DNA of 34,590 nucleotides, taken from Candidatus Nanohaloarchaea archaeon. GTDB lineage: Archaea; Nanohalarchaeota; Nanosalinia; Nanosalinales; Nanosalinaceae. Position numbers and translations under genes: made by a program. A model generated the notes under the pieces. The model ran no database searches. It saw only the letters and a list, made by a program, of their open reading frames with translations, and was not told the DNA's origin. Each line of letters opens with the position of its first letter. Within the stretch, counting starts at the first letter, position 1. The stretch spans positions 1 through 34,590 of the forward strand of contig JACOQA010000006.1 in the NCBI GenBank assembly GCA_014297435.1, in the 5' to 3' direction. Below, piece after piece: positions 8,218-15,791 of this stretch.

Positions 8218-9387
8218 ATGAATCTAGACGAGATAGACGCCGAACAAGTTATGAACACAGAGCCTTTAGTTGAAACCAACGACAGAAACCTCGCACAGAT
8301 CAAAAACACTATGGAGGAAAATGAGGTAAGAGCAATCCCCGTAACAGATACACAGGGAGGATTCAAAGGAGTTATCGGTTACAGGGATTTAATCAGGTTC
8401 ATCCAGTTCAACCCTGAAAGAACATCGATCGAAAAAGTAATGCACCAGCCTCCCGAGTTCGATGAGGACGACTCCCTTGTAGAGCTGGCAGATCTAAGGA
8501 TTAACTCAGGCAGAAAATTAATGGTATGCCTTGAAAACGGCGAACTGAAAGGAGTAGTAGGAGACGATGAGTTTATCAAGTACTTCAAGGACGCAGAAGT
8601 ACTGGAGAAAGCAAACACTCTTGACGTAGCTTCTCACGAACTCAAGACAGTTTTCGAGGAGGACTCTATCGAGGAAGCTAGACACTTCATGCTTGACAAC
8701 AATATCTCGAGAGTTCCGGTCTTGGATGAGGACGGAAAGCTTTCAGGCATAGTAAGAAGCTCTGACATACTAAGGATGATGGCTCCAAGGGACCGTCAGG
8801 ACGCGGGAGGTACCTCCGGCGACAGACACGGCTCGGACGAGGTCAAGATGGCAGGCGGAACCGAAAAGAAGCAGTTTTCCGGAGTCACAGCCGACCAGCT
8901 GATGAAGGAAGATCCTGTAACCGCAACCGACCACATGAACCTTAAGGATGCCGCTGAACTGATGTCGGAGAGGGGAAGAGGTGAGATAATATTCCTTGAG
9001 AACGGCTACCCCGAAAGAATCGTCACGCTGAAGGATATTATCAACTATGTAGAGGGCTTCGCGCCCGGAAAGACGATGATGGTCAACCTCTCCGGTTTAG
9101 AGCTTCCCGAGGAAAAAGCAGCTGTACATAACTCGATTAAGAGACAGCTTCAGGGAAGTCTCGGAAGAAAGCTTGACAGACCTGAACAGCTCGATGTCCA
9201 CATTAAGAAGTCTGAGAAGGATGGGAAGAAGCATCGTTGGGAGCTTGACATGAAGCTTGACTGCGAATACGGACTTTTAACCGTAAACGAAGAAGACTGG
9301 GAGCTTTTGGATGCAGTCGACGAAGCTCTGAATGAGTTGAACTCGATCGTGAGGAAGAAGCACGAGAAAAGTACAGAGCACCGTTAA
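8218..9387 (+). CDS. Four-CBS-domain protein with C-terminal HPF/RaiA-like domain
   Basis: 389 residues from the ATG at 8218 (GGTGA ribosome site at 8209-8213; a TTG at 8200 is less likely). Residues about 8-190 hold three CBS motifs ('NEVRAIPVTD', 'GRKLMVCLENG', 'NNISRVPVLDEDG'), a Gly/Asp linker (about 195-220) and a fourth CBS (about 225-280, ending 'VTLKDIINYVEG'). Residues about 285-385 follow the beta-alpha-beta-beta-beta-alpha plan of the S30AE ribosome hibernation family. This suggests a ribosome-binding factor gated by adenine nucleotides, an inference. It follows the NYN gene by four bases. Confidence 0.82.
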   Translation: MNLDEIDAEQVMNTEPLVETNDRNLAQIKNTMEENEVRAIPVTDTQGGFKGVIGYRDLIRFIQFNPERTSIEKVMHQPPEFDEDDSLVELADLRINSGRKLMVCLENGELKGVVGDDEFIKYFKDAEVLEKANTLDVASHELKTVFEEDSIEEARHFMLDNNISRVPVLDEDGKLSGIVRSSDILRMMAPRDRQDAGGTSGDRHGSDEVKMAGGTEKKQFSGVTADQLMKEDPVTATDHMNLKDAAELMSERGRGEIIFLENGYPERIVTLKDIINYVEGFAPGKTMMVNLSGLELPEEKAAVHNSIKRQLQGSLGRKLDRPEQLDVHIKKSEKDGKKHRWELDMKLDCEYGLLTVNEEDWELLDAVDEALNELNSIVRKKHEKSTEHR

Positions 9388-9396
9388 ACAGTCTTC

Positions 9397-9759
9397 TTAT
9401 CTATTTCCTATTTCTTCGTTACCCATTTTCTCCAGTTTCTTTTCCTGACTTATACCGAACTGGTTCGCGATGCCTTCGAAGGACATGGCTGCGTAGATCA
9501 GTGAGATGAATACTGCTGCTAGGATGATGTACATAGGGTACTGGGCCATAGCGTTGCCTTGGAAGAACTGGTTGTAGAACGTCAGGTAAGAGGTGTAAAG
9601 TATTAGGAATGAGATTACTAGAAGAAATCTCTTGGAGAACTCCTGGAGCTTTTCCTGTTGAAGTCCTTTGAACGTTGTGAATACGATTATGAACGTCATA
9701 ATTCCGATTGCCAGGGTTCCTGCAGTGTTTACCGCAAGAATTATCTGCTCCAGACTCAT
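9397..9759 (-). CDS. Small membrane protein, about three transmembrane helices
   Basis: 120 residues with hydrophobic segments at about 8-28, 45-64 and 74-94 and a charged C-terminal tail (SQEKKLEKMGNEE). No family recognised. A TTTAAAAA element lies about 27 bases before the ATG, indicating a leaderless transcript. Convergent with the CBS-protein gene. Confidence 0.65.
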   Translation of the reverse strand: MSLEQIILAVNTAGTLAIGIMTFIIVFTTFKGLQQEKLQEFSKRFLLVISFLILYTSYLTFYNQFFQGNAMAQYPMYIILAAVFISLIYAAMSFEGIANQFGISQEKKLEKMGNEEIGNR

Positions 9760-9820
9760 TTTAGACCAGAATTAGAGACGCTTTTTTAAATAGGTCATGC
9801 AGTTTTTTTCGAAATATTAC

Positions 9821-9827
9821 TTAAAAA
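9821..9827 (+). promoter_or_regulatory. TATA box of the PIN-like gene
   Basis: TTAAAAA is centred 28 bases before the ATG at 9852, consistent with a leaderless mRNA. Confidence 0.5.
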
Positions 9828-9851
9828 TCAAGTCCTAATTCAGAATGTTAA

Positions 9852-10553
9852 ATGTCGAAGACGAACAGAAGAAAAAGAGATACGATTCTTGAACTTTCTA
9901 ACCTGGAAAGCGGATATGATGAAGAACCTAGAGCTGTATCTCGACTTTTTTACAGAATGATGGATGTCAAACCTGTTGAAACGGTAGGTATCGACTTAAA
10001 TGTCCTACTTGACCCAGTAATCGATAGATCCCGGTCTACGGACGTTCCCCTAAACCCAACTCAAAAACAGAAAACTAACGAAATACTCGGAACAGACTAT
10101 GTTGAAGAATACTGGTACGAAGAAGATTCAAGTATAAAGAAGACTACAGGTGCCTTATACACAATAAATACTATCGACAATCTTTCAGAATACTTTGATA
10201 TTTTGTACCCCGACACCTTAGATAAAGCTGTTGAAGGAAGCAAGTTCTCACAAAAAGCGAGCGATGGAGATACGATAGATACTAGGTATAGTATTTTCAA
10301 GGAATTCTTGGAACCGAGAGCGGAACCGCTAGAAGTGGAAAAAGAATTAGAGAGACACGAACTCGAGGACGATGCAATCTATGAAGCGCTCTCAGAACAT
10401 GATAATCCAGTGATAATAACTTACGATTCAGACTTTGTCACAAAAAACAGATACTCAGATGTGCTGGCGTTACCCCCCGAAATGATGGAGAGAATGATAG
10501 AAAACAATCCGGGCAGAACAGGGTTAGCCTTGAAACAGAAATACCTGAGTTAA
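9852..10553 (+). CDS. Probable PIN-like nuclease domain protein
   Basis: 233 residues. Residues 46-54 (GIDLNVLLD) resemble the first PIN motif (D-x-N-x-L-L-D). Late in the chain the run LEDDAIYEALSEHD followed by VIITYDSDF (residues 187-195) matches the typical PIN layout 'DDxIxxxA...I.TxDxDF'. The acidic set D48, the DD pair and D192/D194 would form the metal site. The middle (about 60-150) is an insertion unlike short VapC toxins, and no antitoxin gene adjoins. The 3' end overlaps the convergent PIN/ATPase/KH gene by four bases. Family call is by motif only. Confidence 0.6.
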   Translation: MSKTNRRKRDTILELSNLESGYDEEPRAVSRLFYRMMDVKPVETVGIDLNVLLDPVIDRSRSTDVPLNPTQKQKTNEILGTDYVEEYWYEEDSSIKKTTGALYTINTIDNLSEYFDILYPDTLDKAVEGSKFSQKASDGDTIDTRYSIFKEFLEPRAEPLEVEKELERHELEDDAIYEALSEHDNPVIITYDSDFVTKNRYSDVLALPPEMMERMIENNPGRTGLALKQKYLS

Positions 10554-12337
10554 CAACGGACCTCAAGCCTGCCTGATTCGTAAGCTCCTAGAATTCTGCC
10601 CGCAAGATCTGAATCTTTCGTAAGTGAAACTTCACCGTTCTTGCCTACTGTGGCTGTAAACAGAAATTCCTCGCCATCATAGACATCAACATCATCACCA
10701 GAGTAATCGGTTCCTACATCGATAATCATCGAGTTTCCTCTCTCTTCCACTGAGAACTGTACACCGCTCTTCAAAGTCTTCTTCTTAGGTTCTACAGTAA
10801 TATCGAGTCCGAGCTCGTCCTCTAGTCGGTCAATATTTTCTCCACCTGAACCGATTACATGAGGTATCTCATCCTCGTCAAGCAATAAACGGATGTGATC
10901 GTCGGAGATAAACTCTATCTCTGGGTCGTCAACCCTACCTCTTAGCTCGTGTTCAAGCTGTTTCTTCGCCAGCTTTTGGGCGCTGGACATCTGCTCCTCG
11001 TCCTCAACCGGTATAACCACGGTTTCTTCCCCGTAGGTGTAGATTTCGTAGACAGGTTCCTTATTTTCGAGTTCAAGAATCTGCACAACCGGTCTCGCCA
11101 AGTCAGCTTCAGTCATGCCCTGAGGGACTTTAACCGTTAGTTCGAGTTTGTATACGTCTGAAACCTCAGCGTTTTCAATATGGACAACTGTGTCACAAAT
11201 CTGAGGGATCATTCCTAGCTCAACTCTTCCGATCAATCTCTGTACTGCGTCAACAGCTTCTCGAGCATGTACAACTCCAAGCATTCCAACACCAGCCATC
11301 CTCATATCTGAATAGACCTCGAAGTCATCAGTCTTCCTTACCTCGTCATAGACCGTGTAGTCCGGTCTTACTAGGAGGAGGAAGTCGCCTGTATTTTCCA
11401 TCGATTCCTCAAGTTCAGCGTACTGTGTGACATCTGGACCAACATCCAGGTCTCGAGGCTTCTCCATTGTTTTCATGACGTTGCCCTGTTCCTCGTAGTA
11501 TTCTGTAAGTGCCTGTGCGAATGTTGACTTTCCGTGACCTGGAGCTCCCGCAATCAAAACACCTTCAGCCTTTTCCCCAAGTCTTTCAAGCAGTTTGTCG
11601 GAGAGGTCATAGTCTTCAAGACCCACATCCGCCACCGGTCTTACGGCGGTAATTTCGGATGCTTCGGAGAAAGGAGGTTTCGCAATCGCGATTCTATAAC
11701 GTCCGATCTGTACAACTGTCGCACCCTCCTTCTCTAGTTCTACTAATCCGTCGTCAGAGAACTCTGCGGTCTCAATAGTTTCTTCTATCAACTTGTTTAT
11801 CTCGTCGCGTTCCATGACTTCGTCTCTAATTTCTTCAAGTCCGAATTCACCGGGAATACCTCTCTTCGCTTTAGGAATACTTCCCTGTTTCAGGTGGACG
11901 GACATAGTTTCATCGTCAAAGAATTCTTTCAGTGAGAAAGTTTCTACAGCTTCTTTCTCGAAAAGCCTGACTTCAATTCCTTTAGCTTCGGCAACTTTGG
12001 ACTGTACAATATCTCCTGTGTAAAGTGTGGCGTCCATTTCTTCTGCGACATCCCTGATTAACGCATCGATTCTTCCTGATTTCGCAAGTTCAATCTCTTC
12101 CATGTTGGGACGTCTTCCGGTAAAGTTTACGTTGAAGCCTTTCTCTTCGCCGATTTCTCTGAGCTTTCTTATTTCCTCGATCCCTATGTGACCTATTTCT
12201 AGTCCTTTGTTGGCCTGGTTCTCGATCTCATCGACAACAAACTCCGGTATAACTACCTCTTCATCTATCTCACCTTCTTCCGCAAGTTTCGACATCTTTC
12301 CGTCTACAAGAACCGAGGTATCAGGAACAATACTCAT
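10550..12337 (-). CDS. PIN-ATPase-KH protein (COG1855-type archaeal RNA-associated ATPase)
   Basis: 595 residues from the ATG at 12337 (MSIVPDTSVLVDG); an upstream start would add an unlikely 30-residue hydrophobic leader. Order: PIN nuclease domain (residues 1-130, D6 and LYTGDIVQSKVA), a linker, a VirB11/PilT-type ATPase (about 240-450) with Walker A GAPGHGKS at 264-271, and a C-terminal KH domain with HVIGSGGENI. This architecture is conserved across archaea. The combination suggests an RNA-binding hexameric ATPase with nuclease activity, but its cellular role is not settled. The preceding gene on the strand ends 67 bases upstream. Confidence 0.93.
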   Translation of the reverse strand: MSIVPDTSVLVDGKMSKLAEEGEIDEEVVIPEFVVDEIENQANKGLEIGHIGIEEIRKLREIGEEKGFNVNFTGRRPNMEEIELAKSGRIDALIRDVAEEMDATLYTGDIVQSKVAEAKGIEVRLFEKEAVETFSLKEFFDDETMSVHLKQGSIPKAKRGIPGEFGLEEIRDEVMERDEINKLIEETIETAEFSDDGLVELEKEGATVVQIGRYRIAIAKPPFSEASEITAVRPVADVGLEDYDLSDKLLERLGEKAEGVLIAGAPGHGKSTFAQALTEYYEEQGNVMKTMEKPRDLDVGPDVTQYAELEESMENTGDFLLLVRPDYTVYDEVRKTDDFEVYSDMRMAGVGMLGVVHAREAVDAVQRLIGRVELGMIPQICDTVVHIENAEVSDVYKLELTVKVPQGMTEADLARPVVQILELENKEPVYEIYTYGEETVVIPVEDEEQMSSAQKLAKKQLEHELRGRVDDPEIEFISDDHIRLLLDEDEIPHVIGSGGENIDRLEDELGLDITVEPKKKTLKSGVQFSVEERGNSMIIDVGTDYSGDDVDVYDGEEFLFTATVGKNGEVSLTKDSDLAGRILGAYESGRLEVRC

Positions 12338-12404
12338 CTTATTACAGTTTAAGTTGGAGAACGAAGATTCAAAAGTCTGAAAGAAATAGATGTAAAAGAA
12401 AATT

Positions 12405-13124
12405 CTAAGGTTCGAGGCGTGAACCAAGCATCTTCAATGAGTTCTTGAGGTCTTCACCTAACTCTGACTCAAGACCTTCATCTCTCCAGTCTCCGATTCG
12501 AATCGATACTGTTGGCTGTGATGCTCCGATTTCTTCACCTATCTCTAACTGTGTCTTATCCGAATCCATGTACTCCTGAAAGCCGGTTGTCCATGCGGAG
12601 TTTCCGGTTCCAGCTGTCTGACGGTTGTTTGTTAGTTTCTCGAACATCTGGTCGACAGCTCCATACTTTCCATCAACGAATCCTGGGTGGTCTGGACCTA
12701 CTGATAGTCTTTTTCCACCCGTAATTGTGTGGTTCGATGTTCCATAAGTTTCTGGTGTATTCTGGACTGAGTCGGCAAGGAACTCTACTTCTTCAACTAT
12801 CTTATTCGCATCTTTGGTTAGTTCGCCATCGCTGTACAGTTCTGTTCCTTCAAACTGCTCTAGAGCTTCATCGTTGCCGTTGTATGCGTCGACAAGTGTT
12901 TCAGAGCCAACCTTTGCCACTGTTGAGAGCATGTCGTCCATATATTCGCCGACTGTTGGTTCTCCATAGTCTTCGGATTCTTCTTCGTAGGTTTCTTCGG
13001 TTTGGTTGTTCTGGGGCTTTAGAGGTCTTGTAACCTCTGAGGATCCATCAAAATCTGCAATGGATTCGCTTATTTCCTCCATACGCCTCTGTTGTTTGTT
13101 CAGGTGGTCTTGGTATCGTCCCAT
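12405..13124 (-). CDS. HTH protein, putative autoregulated DNA-binding protein
   Basis: 239 residues. Residues 1-60 are charged and disordered-looking. The C-terminal part has a clear helix-turn-helix: TQLEIGEEIGASQPTVSIRI (about 193-212), with the turn Gly and 'SQPTVS' recognition helix typical of Trp-repressor/RNA polymerase sigma-4-like HTHs. No ligand domain recognised. The promoter has an inverted repeat around its TATA box (13139-13158), so self-repression is plausible. It opens a minus-strand run ending at the PIN/ATPase/KH gene. Confidence 0.72.
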   Translation of the reverse strand: MGRYQDHLNKQQRRMEEISESIADFDGSSEVTRPLKPQNNQTEETYEEESEDYGEPTVGEYMDDMLSTVAKVGSETLVDAYNGNDEALEQFEGTELYSDGELTKDANKIVEEVEFLADSVQNTPETYGTSNHTITGGKRLSVGPDHPGFVDGKYGAVDQMFEKLTNNRQTAGTGNSAWTTGFQEYMDSDKTQLEIGEEIGASQPTVSIRIGDWRDEGLESELGEDLKNSLKMLGSRLEP

Positions 13125-13138
13125 AACAGGTTCTTATG

Positions 13139-13158
13139 TTGTCATCATATAGTGACAA
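13139..13158 (-). promoter_or_regulatory. Inverted repeat flanking the TATA box of the HTH gene (candidate operator)
   Basis: On the minus strand the arms TTGTCA and TGACAA flank an eight-base spacer CTATATGA. The spacer contains the TATA element and lies 21-28 bases before the ATG at 13124, the right distance for a leaderless promoter. A dimeric protein bound to both arms would compete with TBP. Confidence 0.6.
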
Positions 13159-13209
13159 TTAAATATGTTGTGCTGAATCCTCTACTTTCAACCCACATGA
13201 AGAAAAAGT

Positions 13210-14238
13210 CTATTCGATCTGTTCAATCGAAAAGCGCTCTCTCAACCGTCTATCCTCGCCCTCAACCAGATCCTCTATACTATCGACAACTCCGTCCACA
13301 CCCATCTGTACTAAATCACTGGTTGGGAGATCGATCTCACCCTCTATGTCTCTTATTGCCAGCCTACGTGAGACCAGATATCCACGATCCTCCATGCTTG
13401 CGTATCTTTTGGACTTCCTTCTCTCCTCCTCAAGCTCTTGTCCGGTGAGATCTTTCAGCCAGTCAACCCGTTCCCTTAATGTATCTGTGTCGGGCTCAAC
13501 GCCGTCCGGAGAATAGATGCCAGAAGTCCTTACATGAACTTTCAGGAATGCTTCAGGAAATGTTCCGAAGAAGTAATCGTCCTTAGAGTAGTCATCAATA
13601 TCTGAGAGTGTTTGAATATCCTCCTTCCAGCCATCAAACTTACTTTTCTCGTATTCTACCACCTTTTCTAAGCTCTCTCCACTCTCAATCCGCCTTGCGA
13701 TATTTTCCTTATGTTCAATAAACTCCGGCAACATCTCATCTACGCCAGAATACTCCGAATAAACATCGTCTATGACTTCAAGATTTCTTTCGATAATCCT
13801 TGTGTCGTTTTCAAGTAGAACCGGATGTTCGTAGCCGAGCGCCAAGGCTCCAAACAGTTCGTTTGCAGCGACTTTCTCGACAGAGGTTTCAGTTTCTTTG
13901 GTATAGGGAATACTGGAAACCAGGTGTCCTGCCGACTCCACTACCTCTGTGATGGGCACCGGATAACTTTCATCAATTAGTTCTTCTGCGCCATCTACCG
14001 GAGTAAATCTCTCTGACATCTCTTCAGCATAGGTTTCTGGATGGCTTAGTTCTGCATTAAAATAAATTCCTTCCGGAAGTTCCCCAATTCCAACCTTTAT
14101 ATCTAAAACCTCGTCTATTTCAATACCCCATTTACTTCTCAGGCATCCTACTGTTTCGAGGTACTTGGCACCTACTTCTCTCTGGACCTCTTCGTCCACA
14201 TTTTCGGAGTATATATCTGCTTTCCAGCCTATCGCCAT
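13210..14238 (-). CDS. Hypothetical acidic protein
   Basis: 342 residues, soluble, strongly acidic, no recognised family. The N-terminal 80 residues look alpha/beta ('VGIGELPEGIYFNAELSHPETYAEEM'), followed by long helices (110-230) and a basic stretch 'EEERRKSKRYASMEDRGYLVSRRLAIRD' near 275-302. A TTTAAAG element lies about 32 bases upstream of the ATG. It has no metal-binding or ATP motifs I can see. Confidence 0.62.
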   Translation of the reverse strand: MAIGWKADIYSENVDEEVQREVGAKYLETVGCLRSKWGIEIDEVLDIKVGIGELPEGIYFNAELSHPETYAEEMSERFTPVDGAEELIDESYPVPITEVVESAGHLVSSIPYTKETETSVEKVAANELFGALALGYEHPVLLENDTRIIERNLEVIDDVYSEYSGVDEMLPEFIEHKENIARRIESGESLEKVVEYEKSKFDGWKEDIQTLSDIDDYSKDDYFFGTFPEAFLKVHVRTSGIYSPDGVEPDTDTLRERVDWLKDLTGQELEEERRKSKRYASMEDRGYLVSRRLAIRDIEGEIDLPTSDLVQMGVDGVVDSIEDLVEGEDRRLRERFSIEQIE

Positions 14239-14302
14239 AACAGTCTATCCACATTTAGAATTCAAACTTTAAACATGCTTTTGTTATACTCTGGTGAAAA
14301 CA

Positions 14303-15079
14303 TTAGAGGTTGAGACGATCCAGTCTAACCCCTCCTCTAATAAGTCCTCCCTCGTAGTTGAAACCGTCTTCACCTATTACCCCTCTAAGACCGGCATTCG
14401 ACAGTCGGGACTCAAGCTCGTCTCCATATTCGTGAGATTGAATCTCTTCCAGCCTGTGTCCATCATCAAAGAAGAGGCTTGCCATCTCGTAGAACTCAGC
14501 TTCTGAATCATGTTCACGTTTGAACTTTCCGATTGTCGAAGCTTCGTTTTTCCTGAGATATTTATGAAGGCTTAAATTTTCATCAAGGGCTTCGTTTAGT
14601 ACCTCCACCATCTCCTCGTCCTTGAAATCCTCCAGGATCTCGTTGCAACGTTTCTCTGAACCTAGCTTCTCTATCTTTGAAGCCCAGTTATCGTAGACCA
14701 ATTGTCCTTTGCTGGTTAGTTCATCCCCCTCCATCAAGCCTAGTTCGTTGAGACACCCCTGTTTGTAGTCTATTACAGGGTTGGAGTATTCCTCTAATTC
14801 TGATTCAGCGGAAAGTCTCATTACATCAAGACCGCCGGTGAAAAGTGTCTGGTATAGAGGCTCCATTAACTCGTCTTTGTAGTTCTCTATAGAATCTTCT
14901 TGAGATTCCTCAATAGATTCGTCTTTAGAAGGCTTAGTTTCAGGTGTTTCGGGCACAGAATCGAATTCGAACCCCCCTCTTCTCCTTTTTACCGGTATTG
15001 GTTCGCCTTCGTCATCTTCAGGAAATTTAGAATCTTTTTTCTCCATGTATTCTTCTGCTTGAGGACCTTTTCCAGACAT
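14303..15079 (-). CDS. Hypothetical protein, possible winged-helix segment
   Basis: 258 residues from the ATG at 15079 (MSGKGPQAEEY); in-frame ATGs at 15088 and 15118 would add 3 or 13 residues. The chosen start sits about 30 bases after a TATATTAT element. The first 70 residues are disordered, with a basic patch (VKRRRGG) and repeated Glu/Ser. Residues about 85-150 include 'LGLMEGDELTSKGQLVYDNWAS', similar to the wing and last helix of archaeal winged-helix proteins. No family recognised. Confidence 0.58.
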   Translation of the reverse strand: MSGKGPQAEEYMEKKDSKFPEDDEGEPIPVKRRRGGFEFDSVPETPETKPSKDESIEESQEDSIENYKDELMEPLYQTLFTGGLDVMRLSAESELEEYSNPVIDYKQGCLNELGLMEGDELTSKGQLVYDNWASKIEKLGSEKRCNEILEDFKDEEMVEVLNEALDENLSLHKYLRKNEASTIGKFKREHDSEAEFYEMASLFFDDGHRLEEIQSHEYGDELESRLSNAGLRGVIGEDGFNYEGGLIRGGVRLDRLNL

Positions 15080-15168
15080 CAATAACATCCCTACAGAATA
15101 ACAACTATAATATACCATATGATTTAGGACTTTCAGGTGAATATTCGTTTGTCTCCAACACGGCAGGG

Positions 15169-15176
15169 TTTATAAG
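15169..15176 (+). promoter_or_regulatory. TATA box upstream of nrdR
   Basis: TTTATAAG lies about 110 bases before the nrdR GTG. Transcription would start near 15198, giving a leader of roughly 85 bases that contains the hairpin at 15212-15247. Confidence 0.5.
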
Positions 15177-15211
15177 GTAAGATCATGAATTCAAACGACA
15201 GAACGTACGAC

Positions 15212-15247
15212 ATGTTGTGGGGGAGGGGAACAGGTTCTCCACAACAT
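15212..15247 (+). promoter_or_regulatory. Inverted repeat / hairpin in the nrdR leader
   Basis: ATGTTGTGG (15212-15220) is repeated in inverted form as CCACAACAT (15239-15247). Between them GGGGAA and TTCTCC can pair around CAGG, giving a bulged hairpin in RNA. The half-site CACAACA occurs again at 15262-15268, 22 bases after its first copy. It may be a DNA operator (NrdR is the obvious candidate) or an RNA element. It does not match the bacterial NrdR-box consensus as I know it. Confidence 0.55.
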
Positions 15248-15283
15248 CTAGTATGACAATTCACAACAGAGGTAACTATACCG

Positions 15284-15727
15284 GTGCAATGCGCCTACTG
15301 CGACCACGAATCAACCAAAGTAATCGACACACGCGAGACCACAGAAAAGGTCCGCAGAAGAAGAGAATGCAAAGAATGCGGTAGACGCTTCACAACCTAC
15401 GAAACAGCCGAAAAACTCGACATAAAAGTCGAGAAAGGTGACGGAGAAATTGAAGACTTTGACGAAGAAAAAATCCGCTCCGGAGTCTCGAAGGCAGCCG
15501 AAAAAACCTCCGTAACCGAAGACCAAGTTGAAGAAATAATGGAAGAAGTAAAGAAATCGGTTCGAGGCGAACAGAAAGTAAAGTCGAAACGCATCGGAGA
15601 AGAAGTAAAGCAGTCACTCAAGCAGAGAGATGAAGTAGCTTACATGCGGTTTGCCTCTGTATATGACTCGTTTGACGACGCAGAAAGCTTCATGAAAGAA
15701 GCAGAAGCGTTGAAGACCGAAGACTAA
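15284..15727 (+). CDS. nrdR: Transcriptional repressor NrdR
   Basis: 147 residues, normal length. The N-terminal zinc ribbon has C3-x2-C6 and C29-x2-C32, with the basic RRRREC and RRFTTYE stretch of NrdR; an ATP-cone domain fills about residues 48-137. NrdR senses ATP/dATP and represses ribonucleotide reductase genes. Here it lies 64 bases upstream of nrdJ, the expected target. Start is GTG at 15284, placing the first Cys at residue 3 as in other family members. Its own leader carries a strong inverted repeat. Confidence 0.95.
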   Translation: MQCAYCDHESTKVIDTRETTEKVRRRRECKECGRRFTTYETAEKLDIKVEKGDGEIEDFDEEKIRSGVSKAAEKTSVTEDQVEEIMEEVKKSVRGEQKVKSKRIGEEVKQSLKQRDEVAYMRFASVYDSFDDAESFMKEAEALKTED

Positions 15728-15791
15728 AGTTTTCAGTTTCACAGACACCTGTTCCATATCACATTATCCTCACAAAAGGTGCATACAATTA

